NCBI RefSeq assembly: GCF_025791835.1
Contig: NZ_JAOXLP010000005.1
Location: 62,001 to 126,000, forward strand
Length of the DNA stretch: 64,000 bases
Direction of reading: 5' to 3'
Source of the DNA: Roseomonas xinghualingensis
Lineage (GTDB): Bacteria; Pseudomonadota; Alphaproteobacteria; Acetobacterales; Acetobacteraceae
The first letter of the stretch is position 1; the number at the start of each line of letters is the position of its first letter. The position numbers and the translations under genes were made by a program. The notes beneath the pieces are model-generated. The model saw nothing but the letters and a program-made list of their open reading frames with translations. It was not told where the DNA came from and did no database searches. Positions 7,900 to 16,737 of the stretch are shown piece after piece.

Positions 7900-10800
7900 G
7901 GCGCGGCGCTCTCCGTCTGCGGCTCAAACGGAGAAGAAGGCGGCGGGTTCCCAGGCATCGCTGCACTGCGGGATGCGGCGATGCGGCGCAACTCGCGCAG
8001 CAAGGCTTCAGGCGGCTCGCCCCCGGCGGGCAGCACGCGGCGTACCTGCCCACGCAAAGCCTCCAGGGCTGCTGGCGGCACCTCCCCGCCCGTCAGGGCA
8101 ATCACCTGGATTTCCTTCAACCCCTCGCGCTGCCGCAGTTCATGCACCAGCTTCAGCCCGGCGCAATCCGGGCCGGGTACGGCCACCAGCACCAGGCCGA
8201 CAGGGGGCTCGGCAGGATCGACGATGCCGAGGTGCGCCAATGCCTGTTCCGCCCCCTCGGCCTCCACCACCGACCACCCCTCGCTTTCCAGGAGATGGCG
8301 CAACTCCTGCCGGGCCTCGGATTCCGCATCCACCAGCAGGGCGGCGCCGGGGGCACGGTAGCGGTCCAGCACCCGGCGCAGCCTGTGCCATTGCACAGGC
8401 TTGACGAGATAGTCCGCTGCGCCGAGCGAAACGGCCAGTGCGCGCTCCTGCACGATGGAGACCATCACCACCGGGATCTCCGCCAGCTCCGGATCCGCCT
8501 TCAGCGCGGTGAGAACGGACCAGCCATCCATGCGCGGCATCATCACATCCAGCAGAATGGCACTGGGGCGCAGCAGCTTCGCCAGCCGAAGCCCCTCCTC
8601 GCCATCCTGCGCGGTGCGCACCGTGAAGCCATCGCGCAGCACGAAGCGTGACAGAAGCTCCCGCGATGCCGGATCATCATCCACCACCAGGACCAGGCCG
8701 GCGCCCGGATGCGCTGCGGGGCCGGCTTCCCGTGCCTCCGCCTGCCCGGCCTCCGGTTCCGGCCCGGTCTCGCGCATGTCCATGGGTACGCGGATGGTAA
8801 AGGTGGTTCCGCGGCCTTCCTGGCTTTCCACCGAGATCCCGCCGCCCAGCAGGGTACAGAAAGCCTTGGTGATGGCCAGGCCTAGTCCGGTGCCGCCGAA
8901 GCGGCGGGTGGTGGAACTGTCGGCCTGGGTAAAGCGGGTGAAGAGTCGCTGGAGTTGCTCCGGGCTCATGCCGATACCCGTGTCGCTAACGCGGAAAGCG
9001 ATCTCGCGACGGCCCATCAGGTCCCGCCCCGGCTCGGCGGTCAGCGTCACGATCCCTCCCTCGGTGAACTTGCTGGCGTTAGAGAGCAGGTTGATGAGGC
9101 ATTGGCGCAGCTTCACCTGATCCGAATGCATGCTGCCGAGATCCTCGGGCAGCCGGACCTCCAGCCTGTTCCCCTTGCGCTCCATCAGCGCCTGCACCGT
9201 GGTCACCGTCTCCTTCACAACCGCATCCACCGCGAAATCCTCAGGATGCGTCTCCATCCGACCCGCCTCAATCTTCGAAAGATCGAGTACGTCGTTGATG
9301 AGGGAAAGGAGGTGGCGCGCATTGGCGCCGATCTTCTGGAGGTCCTTCTTCAGGGCTTCGCCGCCCTCAATATCCTCGGCCTCCTCCTCCAGCATCTCGG
9401 AATAGCCGATCACGGCCGAAAGCGGCGTACGAAGCTCATGGCTCATATTGGCGATGAACTGGCTCTTGGCGCGGTTGGCATCCTCCGCAGCCTCGCGCGC
9501 GAGGGTCGCCTCGGCCTCGGCCTCACGCAGTTCCGTCACATCGGTATTGGTCCCGAACCAGCCGGTGATGGCCCCTTCCGGGTGGAAGTCATCCGGCTCG
9601 TCGCGGATCGGCACGGCGCGGCTGAGGAACCAGCGATACTCGCCGTCGGCCCGGCGCAGAGGGAAGGAATCCTCCCAGGGCTCGCCGGCCTCGATGGCGG
9701 CACGAAAGCCCTGGGCCACGCGTTCGGCATGATCCGGATGGTGCAGCATCATCCAGCCCGAGCCCTTGGCCGCTTCGAAGTCCAGGCCGGTGAACTCGTA
9801 CCAGCGCCGGTTGTACCACTCGATCTCGCCCTTGGCGTCAGCCTGCCAGGCGAGTTGCGGCAGGGAATTCGCGAGGGTCCGGAACCGCGCCTCGCTCCGC
9901 CGCAGCCGCTCCTCCGCCCTGCGGCGGCGCGTGACATCCATCAGAATGATGCCGGCCCCTTCCGCCTCGCCGCTTTCGCCCTGGCCCACGGGAAATAGGG
10001 TGACGAGGAGGTGATGCTTCTCCCCCGGCCGGTCCGGAGGCGAGGTCTCGACATCCACATCCGATTGCGACCGCCCACCATTCAGCACGGCGCGCAGCCG
10101 GGGCGCGATCTGGGACCGCACGGCCTCGGGCAAGGCCGGCGCCCCGCCCGGCTCCGTGTCCTCCAGTCCCATGGCACGCTGACTGATCTCGCTCATCGCC
10201 CGGTTCGCGTTGGTGATAGCCATGTCCCGCCCGACGAAGCCGAGGCCCACGGGGGCATTCGCCATCACCGCTTCCAGCAAGGCATTCGCCCGCCGCTCCG
10301 CCCGTCGCCGCGCCAGGGCATAGGAACCCAGCAACCCGCAGGCGAGCAGCGCCGCCCCTAGCGCCAGCCCCCAGAGCCACAGGCCGCGCCGGGTGCTGAG
10401 ATGGTTCAGCGCCTCCACTCGCCGGCGTGCATCGGCCTGCAGCCTTGCGATCTCCTCGCGGACGGCATCCATCGCCTCGCGGCCTTGCTCGCTCTCAACC
10501 ACGCCCCGGGCAGCGTCGGCCTCGCCCCGGCGAGACAGGGCGATGGAATGCTCGGCCTGCGCCTCGCGGCGCGCGATCAGGTCACGGAGGCGGTTGTCGG
10601 GCGCCAATCCCGCAGAGCCATGAAGGGCCTCGAAAGCCGCCATGCGCTCCGCCACCGCGGCGAGCCCCGCCCGGTAGGGATCCAGATACTCCTCGCGGCC
10701 GACCAGCAGATAACCGCGCTGCCCCGTCTCCACGTCCTTCACCGCTGATAGAACGCCCTCCAGCACCACCACCGCCTCGTTACCTGCGGCGATGGAATCG

Positions 10801-10925
10801 CTGTCCCGGTCGTTCAGCGCCGTGGCGACCCCACCAGCGACCACCGCCACCAGGGCCAGCACCCCCGCCAGCACGGGGATACGGGACCCGCGGCGGGGCG
10901 GGGCGGATGCGGTCTGGTCGGGCAA
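7896..10925 (-). CDS. CHASE3 hybrid sensor histidine kinase with two receiver domains
   Basis: This is a 1009-residue inner-membrane hybrid kinase. In order: a transmembrane segment (about residues 16-36), a periplasmic CHASE3 region (about 40-175, with DVETGQRGYLLVG at 65-77), a second transmembrane segment (about 182-205), a PAS-like segment (about 215-335), a PAS/PAC domain (about 342-468), HisKA with His496 in MSHELRTP, HATPase (N box around NLLSNASKF at 612-620, DTGIGM at 648-653, GGTGLGL at 677-683), a canonical receiver with Asp793, and a degenerate receiver at about 862-985 in which the acceptor position is Ala915. It is co-transcribed with the downstream single receiver through a 4-base overlap and is divergent from the AI-2E permease (158-base intergenic region). 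The stimulus is unknown. Confidence 0.92.
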   Translation of the reverse strand: MPDQTASAPPRRGSRIPVLAGVLALVAVVAGGVATALNDRDSDSIAAGNEAVVVLEGVLSAVKDVETGQRGYLLVGREEYLDPYRAGLAAVAERMAAFEALHGSAGLAPDNRLRDLIARREAQAEHSIALSRRGEADAARGVVESEQGREAMDAVREEIARLQADARRRVEALNHLSTRRGLWLWGLALGAALLACGLLGSYALARRRAERRANALLEAVMANAPVGLGFVGRDMAITNANRAMSEISQRAMGLEDTEPGGAPALPEAVRSQIAPRLRAVLNGGRSQSDVDVETSPPDRPGEKHHLLVTLFPVGQGESGEAEGAGIILMDVTRRRRAEERLRRSEARFRTLANSLPQLAWQADAKGEIEWYNRRWYEFTGLDFEAAKGSGWMMLHHPDHAERVAQGFRAAIEAGEPWEDSFPLRRADGEYRWFLSRAVPIRDEPDDFHPEGAITGWFGTNTDVTELREAEAEATLAREAAEDANRAKSQFIANMSHELRTPLSAVIGYSEMLEEEAEDIEGGEALKKDLQKIGANARHLLSLINDVLDLSKIEAGRMETHPEDFAVDAVVKETVTTVQALMERKGNRLEVRLPEDLGSMHSDQVKLRQCLINLLSNASKFTEGGIVTLTAEPGRDLMGRREIAFRVSDTGIGMSPEQLQRLFTRFTQADSSTTRRFGGTGLGLAITKAFCTLLGGGISVESQEGRGTTFTIRVPMDMRETGPEPEAGQAEAREAGPAAHPGAGLVLVVDDDPASRELLSRFVLRDGFTVRTAQDGEEGLRLAKLLRPSAILLDVMMPRMDGWSVLTALKADPELAEIPVVMVSIVQERALAVSLGAADYLVKPVQWHRLRRVLDRYRAPGAALLVDAESEARQELRHLLESEGWSVVEAEGAEQALAHLGIVDPAEPPVGLVLVAVPGPDCAGLKLVHELRQREGLKEIQVIALTGGEVPPAALEALRGQVRRVLPAGGEPPEALLRELRRIAASRSAAMPGNPPPSSPFEPQTESAAP

Positions 10926-11083
10926 GGCAGGCTCTCCATCTCGGCGAACATCCTGGCAGCCCCGCAGGCCGCCTTCACCGGGAGGGCGATGACGTTCCCG
11001 CGCGCAACGCGGGAAGAGACTGGCGGGATGCGGGGTGGCATGGCACCTCGCCTGGGCTAGGTTTCAGGAACGAACCGCGCCGC

Positions 11084-12874
11084 ATGGCTCTATCCGAACG
11101 CCGCCTTCCGCCCGTCGCCACGCCGGGCAACCCCGTGGCGGGGGCGGCGATGCTGGTTTCGGCAGCGGTGATCGTGGCGGGGCTCTATTTCGGGCAGGAC
11201 GTGCTGGTGCCGCTCGTGCTGGCCGTGCTGCTGGCCTTCGTGCTGGCCCCGGCGGCAAGGCTGTTGCAGCGGCTGCGGCTGAGCAAGGGCATTTCGGTGC
11301 TGGTGACCGTGCTGGCAGCCTTCGCGCTCATCGGCGTGATCGGCACGGTAATCGGCTCCCAGGCCGCCGACCTCGCGGCGGAACTGCCCCGCTATGCCGC
11401 GACGCTTCGGACAAAGCTGAGCGCTCTGCGCGGGCTGGGCGAGTTGCTTCGCCAGTCGGAAGGGCTGCTGGGAAGCCTCGGTATCGAGGGCGCCACAGAG
11501 GCGCCGCATGCAGCCCCCGTGGTGGTCGCGGCCCTGCCGCGCTCCGACGCGGCGCTGCTGGACGTGGCCGGACGGCTGCTCGGCCCCATCCTGCGGCCGC
11601 TGGCGACGGCTGGGCTGGTCATCATCTTCACCATTCTCATCCTGCTCTACCGCGAGGACCTGCGAGACCGCGCCATCCGCCTCGCCGGTGCCCGCGACCT
11701 GCACCGGACGATGACGGCGATGAACGACGCCGCCGCGCGCCTCTCCCGCCTCTTCCTGGCGCAACTGGCGCTGAATGCGGGCTACGCGGTGCTGATCGCG
11801 GCGCTGCTCTGGGCGGTGGGCCTGCCCAGCCCTCTCCTCTGGGGAAGCCTGGCCGGGCTGATGCGCTTCGTGCCCTTCATCGGCACACCCATCGCCGTCG
11901 CCCCGCCGCTGATCCTGGCGCTGGGCGTCGATCCCGGCTGGGGGATGGGGCTGACCGTGCTGGCGGTCTTCATCCTGGGCGGGGTGATCATGGGGCAGGT
12001 GATGGAGCCACTGCTCTTCGGCCGCCGCACCGGCCTGTCGCCGCTTTCCGTCGTGCTTTCGGCCAGCTTCTGGGCCTTTCTCTGGGGGCCGATCGGATTG
12101 CTGATCGCGACGCCGCTCACCGTCGGTCTGGTCGTGCTCGGCCGCCATGTCCCGCGCTTCGAGTTCTTCGACGTGCTGCTGGGCGACCGCCCTCCCCTCC
12201 AGCCGGAGGAAAGCTTCTACCAGCGTGCCCTGGAAGGCGATGCCGATGGGCTGGTGGAGCAGGCCCGCGAAATCCTGGCTGAATCCGATGCCACTCTTGC
12301 CGCCTATGGAGACAGCGTGGCCTTGCAGGGTCTGGTCCTGGCGCAGACCGACTGGACCCGCGAGGCGCTGGAGCTGGAGCGGCTGGATGTGATCCGCACC
12401 CAGGTGGGCACGCTGCTGGACGACCTTTCGGATTACGGAACGCCGTCCGGAAACACCCTCCCGCCAGCCTGGCAGGCGGAGGGGGCGGTGCTCTGCATCG
12501 CCGGCCGAGGCCCGCTGGACGACCTGACGGCGCGCATGGCGGCCCTGGTTCTGCACCGCGCCGGCCTGGGCGCGCGGGCCGAAACCAGCGCCGTGCTGGA
12601 GACCGCCAATCTGGGGCAACTGGACCCGGCACTGGTGCGGCTCTGCTGCCTCTCTGTGCTGGAGGAAGGCAACAGCGTCGCCGGGCTGCGCTATTTCCTG
12701 CGCCGCATCGCGCGGCAATTGCCGGAAGCGAAGGTGATCGTCGGATTATGGGATGCCCCGCCGGAGAGCCCCATGCTGGCCGCGCTGCGGGAGGAAGGGC
12801 CGGCGGATGCCATCGTGACCTCACTGGGCGAGGCCGCCGCGCTCTGCGAGGCGCTGGCCACGCGCCCGGGCTAG
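11084..12874 (+). CDS. AI-2E family transporter with extra C-terminal soluble domain
   Basis: This is a 596-residue membrane protein. Residues from about 15 to 350 form the AI-2E/PerM (TqsA-type) permease core: an N-terminal pair of hydrophobic helices (GAAMLVSAAVIVAGLYFGQ and VPLVLAVLLAFVLAPA), a long amphipathic segment, then the conserved LRFVPFIGTPIA-like stretch and the closing hydrophobic helices. About 240 further residues follow that are not in the core family and look cytoplasmic; they include VLCIAGRGPLDDLTARMAALVL and a later KVIVGLWDAPP, a pattern like a Rossmann or B12-binding-like fold without a visible cobalamin histidine. The ATG at 11084 begins the normal permease N-terminus; longer in-frame sequence upstream is antisense to the kinase. 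The transported solute is unknown. Confidence 0.85.
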   Translation: MALSERRLPPVATPGNPVAGAAMLVSAAVIVAGLYFGQDVLVPLVLAVLLAFVLAPAARLLQRLRLSKGISVLVTVLAAFALIGVIGTVIGSQAADLAAELPRYAATLRTKLSALRGLGELLRQSEGLLGSLGIEGATEAPHAAPVVVAALPRSDAALLDVAGRLLGPILRPLATAGLVIIFTILILLYREDLRDRAIRLAGARDLHRTMTAMNDAAARLSRLFLAQLALNAGYAVLIAALLWAVGLPSPLLWGSLAGLMRFVPFIGTPIAVAPPLILALGVDPGWGMGLTVLAVFILGGVIMGQVMEPLLFGRRTGLSPLSVVLSASFWAFLWGPIGLLIATPLTVGLVVLGRHVPRFEFFDVLLGDRPPLQPEESFYQRALEGDADGLVEQAREILAESDATLAAYGDSVALQGLVLAQTDWTREALELERLDVIRTQVGTLLDDLSDYGTPSGNTLPPAWQAEGAVLCIAGRGPLDDLTARMAALVLHRAGLGARAETSAVLETANLGQLDPALVRLCCLSVLEEGNSVAGLRYFLRRIARQLPEAKVIVGLWDAPPESPMLAALREEGPADAIVTSLGEAAALCEALATRPG

Positions 12875-12952
12875 TCACTCCCGATCCTCGCCGCACTGCG
12901 GTGCATGGAAAGGTTAACCGGAAACGGAACAATCATTTCGTGAGGATTCTTC

Positions 12953-13014
12953 ATTCTCGATCCGGCTTGATGCGCCTAGCCTTATGATCCGCACTATCGA
13001 CGGAGATCGAGAAT
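12953..13014. repeat. 10-bp inverted repeat in leader of the binding-protein gene
   Basis: ATTCTCGATC at 12953-12962 and GATCGAGAAT at 13005-13014 are perfect inverted copies, 42 bases apart. The right arm ends one base before the GTG start at 13016 and touches the GGAG ribosome site at 13002-13005. A folded leader could therefore hide the ribosome site, or the arms could be a spaced operator. Which applies is inference. Confidence 0.5.
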
Positions 13015-13015
13015 C

Positions 13016-14602
13016 GTGGCTGGCGTCCTGAAGCTCTCACGCAGACTTTGCGTTACTGCCCTTCCCCTTGCCCTCCTCGCCATGGGGCCAGCCTCGGCAC
13101 AGACCCTGGCGATCGGTGTTGCCGCGCCCGCCACCTCGATGGACCCGCATTTCCACAACAATGGGCCGAACAACGCCCTGACGATGCATGTTTTCGACCG
13201 GCTCGTGGAGCGTGACGGCCGCGCGCAGCCCCAGCCGTCGCTCGCCGAAAGCTGGCGCGCCCTTTCCGACACGGAATGGGAGTTCAAGCTGCGCCCCGGC
13301 GTGAAGTGGCATGATGGCCGCGACTTCACCGCCGACGACGTGGTCTTCACCTTCGGCCGCGTGCCGAATGTCGCTAACAGTCCGGGCGGCTTCACCACCT
13401 TCCTGCGCCAGGTCGCGCGGGTTGAGGTGGTGGATCCGCTGACGCTCCGAATCCACACAAAGCAGCCACATCCCTTGCTGCCGATCGACCTTGCCTCGGT
13501 CTCGATCATCGCGCGCCATGTTGGGGGCACGGCCACCGAGGATTATAACAGCGGCAAGGCGGCCATCGGCACCGGCCCCTACCGGCTTGTGACCTACACC
13601 ACCGGCGACCGTGCCGTTCTCGCGCGCAACGAGACCTATTTCGGCGGCGCCGAGCCTTGGGCGACGGTGAACTACCGCTTCCTTCCGAACGACGCCGCCC
13701 GCACGGCCGCCTTGCTCTCGGGCGATGTGGACCTGATCGACCAGATCCCGACGAGTGACCTCGCGAAGCTCAAGGGCGATTCCCGCATCGCCGTGTCCCA
13801 GATTCCCAGCCTGCGCACCGTCTTCATGGCGCCGGTCCATTCGGCGCAGGGCGGCAGCCCCCAGGTCACCGACAATGACGGCAAGCCGCTGCCGGAGAAC
13901 CCCTTCCTCGACATCCGGGTGCGCCGCGCTCTTTCCATGGCCATCAACCGCGAAGCCCTGGTTGAGCGGGTGATGGAGGGCACTGCCGTTCCCACCGGCC
14001 AATGGCTGCCCGCGGGCGCCTTCGGCCACAACCCCGCCGTCAAGGCCACTGCCTTCGATCCCGATGGCGCAAAGCGCCTTCTCGCCGAGGCAGGCTTCCC
14101 GAACGGCTTCCGCCTGACGATCACCACGCCCAATGACCGCTGGCCGAACGACGCCCGCATCTCCCAGGCCGTCGCGCAGATGTGGACGCGGATCGGCGTG
14201 CGAACGACGGTGAACGCCCTGCCCTATGCCGCCTTCGTGCCGCTGCGGATGCGCTTCGAGGCACCCATGCAGCTTGCCGCCTGGGGCAGTTCCACTGGCG
14301 AGGCGATCAACTATCTGGTCAGCATCATCGGCACCGCCGACCGCCAGAAGCTGACAGGCGCAAACAACATGTGGCGCTACTCGAATCCGCAGATGGATGC
14401 GCTGACGGCGCGCGCGGCCTCCACCATGGACGATGCGGCGCGTGAGAAGCTGCTGCAGGAGGCGGTGGCGCTCTATGCGGAGCAGATGCCCTATATCCAG
14501 CTCCTGCAGCTCATCAATGCCTGGGCCGCCCGCAAGAGCCTCCGGCACGATCCGCGGATGGATGAGCGCACGGTTGCCATGGGCGTCCGCGCCGAGCCCT
14601 GA
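13016..14602 (+). CDS. ABC transporter substrate-binding protein, family 5 (peptide/opine type)
   Basis: This 528-residue periplasmic binding protein belongs to the SBP_bac_5 (DppA/OppA) family. A Sec signal peptide occupies residues 1-28 and ends ...MGPASA, with cleavage before Gln29. Family landmarks follow: an early MDPHFHNNGPNN segment, the VFDRLVERDGRAQPQPSLAESW stretch that opens domain II contacts, LRPGVKWHDGRDFTADDVVFTF, and the late DIRVRRALSMAINREALVERV. The start is a GTG at 13016 with GGAG 10 bases upstream. No permease or ATPase genes adjoin, so it is an orphan receptor here, either using permeases encoded elsewhere or serving another assembly. The ligand is probably a di/oligopeptide or an opine-like compound, by family only. 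Confidence 0.9.
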   Translation: MAGVLKLSRRLCVTALPLALLAMGPASAQTLAIGVAAPATSMDPHFHNNGPNNALTMHVFDRLVERDGRAQPQPSLAESWRALSDTEWEFKLRPGVKWHDGRDFTADDVVFTFGRVPNVANSPGGFTTFLRQVARVEVVDPLTLRIHTKQPHPLLPIDLASVSIIARHVGGTATEDYNSGKAAIGTGPYRLVTYTTGDRAVLARNETYFGGAEPWATVNYRFLPNDAARTAALLSGDVDLIDQIPTSDLAKLKGDSRIAVSQIPSLRTVFMAPVHSAQGGSPQVTDNDGKPLPENPFLDIRVRRALSMAINREALVERVMEGTAVPTGQWLPAGAFGHNPAVKATAFDPDGAKRLLAEAGFPNGFRLTITTPNDRWPNDARISQAVAQMWTRIGVRTTVNALPYAAFVPLRMRFEAPMQLAAWGSSTGEAINYLVSIIGTADRQKLTGANNMWRYSNPQMDALTARAASTMDDAAREKLLQEAVALYAEQMPYIQLLQLINAWAARKSLRHDPRMDERTVAMGVRAEP

Positions 14603-14617
14603 CGCGGACCACCCTGG

Positions 14618-14651
14618 ATGGGGCCACGGTACGCCGCGGCCCCATGTCTTT
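14618..14651. terminator. hairpin between convergent genes
   Basis: ATGGGGCC (14618-14625) pairs with GGCCCCAT (14638-14645) around a 12-base loop, followed on the plus strand by GTCTTT. It sits exactly between the stop of the binding-protein gene and the stop of the convergent amidase and probably terminates transcription from the left, perhaps from both sides. Confidence 0.5.
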
Positions 14652-16056
14652 ACACGCAGACCGGCTCGATCGTCTCAAGCACCCAGCGCGCCATCCCGGC
14701 CGCGCGCGCATCCATATGCGGATGCCCGATCAGCTGAACTCCCATCGGCAAGCCGCGCACCGCCGTCATCGGCACGGTGACGCAGGGCACGCCCAGGGCC
14801 GAGGTGGCGGAATTGCTGACGGTGTCGCCCGTGGGGCGCGGCGCCAACGGCTGGCCGGGCTTGTCGCCTTCCCAGACCGGCGCGGGCCCGGGCGAGGCAG
14901 GCGAGATCAGCCCATCCGCCAGCGGGGCGATATCCGCCAGGGCACGGCGCATCGCCTCGCGCTCAAGCAGCCGGCCGCGATAGTCGTCCAGCGTCATCGC
15001 CATCCCACGCTTCTGACGGGCCAGGAAGCGCTGGCTGACGCCATCGGGATGGGCCTCGATCAGGTTCTGCTGGCTCCAGCGCGTCTCGAAGGCACCAATG
15101 TCGTTGCTGACATCCTTCGCATTGGCGATGCTGCGCTCGAAAGCCTCGATGGCCGCCGCGTCGGCGCGGGTCAGCAGTTCCACGCCGGCAGCGCGCAGCT
15201 TCTCCAGCAGCAGTTCGAAGGCGCGGCGCGAATCCTCGTCCATGACAGCCCAGCCCTCGCCTTCCATCACGATCAGCCGCGCGGGCCGCTGGGCTGCGGG
15301 AGGCGTGTCGGGACCGAACAAGGCCGGCGCGCCGGGATCGCCGCCGGCACGCAACGCGATCGCCTTCGCCACCAGCCACATGTCCTCGATGCCGCCGGCA
15401 TGCACGCCAGCCGTGCTCTGGGAGAGGCCCTGGCGCTCGCCGCGGTTGATCGCGCCCTGGGTCGGCTTCAGCGCCACATTGCCGCAATAGCTGGCCGGCC
15501 GGATGATCGAGCCGCCGACCTGCGTGCCGATCGCCGCCGGCACCATCCGCGCGCCCACAGCCGCGGCCGAGCCGGAGGAGGACCCGCCCGGCGTGTGGCG
15601 GGGATTGAAGGGGTTGCTCGTGGGGCCGGGATGCGCCTGCCCCAGCTCCGTCGTCACCGTCTTGCCGAGAATGATGGCGCCGGCATCGCGCATGGCGCGG
15701 ATCATGGCGCTGTCGCGCCTGGGGAAGTTCCCGCGATAGGCCTCGCAGCCCATCTGCGTCGGCATATCACGGGTCTCAATCAGGTCCTTGATGCCGATCG
15801 GCATCCCGTCGATCGGCGAGAGCGGCTTTCCGGCCTTCCAGCGGGCCGCGCTGGCATCGGCCGCCTCCCGCGCTCCTGCCTCGTTGACGACGACGAAGGC
15901 CTGCACGACCGGCTCCCGGGCCGCAATGGTTTCCAGGCAGCGCTCGAGATAGGCACGCGGCGTATCGGCCCCCTCGGAGAAGCCCTTTGTGGCATCATGG
16001 AAGGTGAGCTGCTGAAAACTGTCCGGCCGGTAGTCAGTCCGTGCAATGCTATCCAC
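14650..16056 (-). CDS. amidase (amidase signature family), second copy
   Basis: This is a 468-residue amidase-signature enzyme. Counting from the chosen start, the triad is Lys90 in PIGIKDL, GGSSSGS at about 157-163 and Ser183 in GTQVGGSIIRPAS. The start is taken as the GTG at 16056, which lies five bases after a perfect CAGGAGGTGA ribosome site; the ATG ten codons earlier would place that site inside the gene. It shares only the signature core with the amidase at 4621-5910, so the two are paralogs rather than a recent duplication. It is transcribed towards the orphan family 5 binding protein. Hydrolysis of an imported amide or peptide-like compound is a guess from position. Confidence 0.9.
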   Translation of the reverse strand: MDSIARTDYRPDSFQQLTFHDATKGFSEGADTPRAYLERCLETIAAREPVVQAFVVVNEAGAREAADASAARWKAGKPLSPIDGMPIGIKDLIETRDMPTQMGCEAYRGNFPRRDSAMIRAMRDAGAIILGKTVTTELGQAHPGPTSNPFNPRHTPGGSSSGSAAAVGARMVPAAIGTQVGGSIIRPASYCGNVALKPTQGAINRGERQGLSQSTAGVHAGGIEDMWLVAKAIALRAGGDPGAPALFGPDTPPAAQRPARLIVMEGEGWAVMDEDSRRAFELLLEKLRAAGVELLTRADAAAIEAFERSIANAKDVSNDIGAFETRWSQQNLIEAHPDGVSQRFLARQKRGMAMTLDDYRGRLLEREAMRRALADIAPLADGLISPASPGPAPVWEGDKPGQPLAPRPTGDTVSNSATSALGVPCVTVPMTAVRGLPMGVQLIGHPHMDARAAGMARWVLETIEPVCV

Positions 16057-16153
16057 GTCGTCACCTCCTGAAATGAAGGGCGGCATTCAGGAGCGGCCGG
16101 GCCGAGGTGTCCAGCCAGGACGGACGCGTTACCATTTCATTTTCGCGCGGTGG

Positions 16154-16181
16154 GCGGGCCCGGCGCGATCACCAGGCCCGC
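16154..16181 (-). terminator. GC hairpin downstream of the DUF3597 gene
   Basis: GCGGGCC (16154-16160) pairs with GGCCCGC (16175-16181) around a 14-base loop, seven bases beyond the stop of the DUF3597 gene on the minus strand. The following minus-strand sequence has only a short A/T patch, so termination is plausible but not strong. Confidence 0.35.
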
Positions 16182-16187
16182 TGCTCC

Positions 16188-16676
16188 TCAGCCCTTCAGG
16201 CTGTCGGGCACCCTGCCACCATTCTCGGCCAGCTTCTGCATGACCTGCTTGTGCAGCCAGATATTCATCGCGGCGGAGTCATCGGTGCTGCCCGCATAGC
16301 CCAGCTCACCCGCGAGTTCCTTCCGCGCAGCAAGGCTGCTGTCGAGGTCCAGCAGCTTCATAAGATCCACGATGGATTGCTGCCAGTTGAGTTTCTGCGG
16401 GCTCTTCGACGCCATTTCGACCAGGACCGCCTGCACGTCGACCTGCACGGCCGGCGATGCGGCCGAGGGCGCTGCCGGTGCCTGGCCCGCCGCCGGGGTC
16501 GTGGGCGTGGCTGCCGGGGCGGAGGCGGTCGTGAGAGCGGCTCCCTCCGGCGTGGGTGAAAGCGGGGCACCACCAGCGGGCGTGGCTTCGCCTGTGGCCG
16601 TTCCCGCATCCGGCGCAGGAGCCGCCGCAGCCGGATGGTTGAAGATCTTCGACATGATGGAGCGGAAAATGCTCAT
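16188..16676 (-). CDS. DUF3597 domain-containing protein
   Basis: This is a 162-residue protein. The N-terminus MSIFRSIMSKIFNHP is followed by a long Ala/Pro/Gly/Thr-rich linker (about residues 15-75) and a conserved C-terminal domain of about 80 residues including KLNWQQSIVDLMKLLDLDSS, ARKELAGELGY and DSAAMNIWLHKQVMQKL, which is the DUF3597 signature. There is no signal peptide or membrane helix. The ATG at 16676 is chosen because CAGGAGGT lies five bases upstream; an in-frame ATG seven codons earlier has no such site. The function of the family is unknown. It sits 61 bases downstream of the Lrp-type regulator on the same strand. Confidence 0.88.
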   Translation of the reverse strand: MSIFRSIMSKIFNHPAAAAPAPDAGTATGEATPAGGAPLSPTPEGAALTTASAPAATPTTPAAGQAPAAPSAASPAVQVDVQAVLVEMASKSPQKLNWQQSIVDLMKLLDLDSSLAARKELAGELGYAGSTDDSAAMNIWLHKQVMQKLAENGGRVPDSLKG

Positions 16677-16737
16677 GGGGACCTCCTGGGCCATCACGGC
16701 CTCGGATGGAACGGCGCCGCCCCTCGCTGGTTTTCCC

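Noticed and set aside
10427..11083. N-terminal extension of about 219 codons in frame with the AI-2E permease
   Set aside because: It is antisense to the kinase gene, Pro/Arg-rich, and the permease family begins at the ATG at 11084.
13016..16056. Complete peptide transporter operon around the family 5 binding protein
   Set aside because: No permease or ATPase genes are adjacent; the next gene is a convergent amidase.
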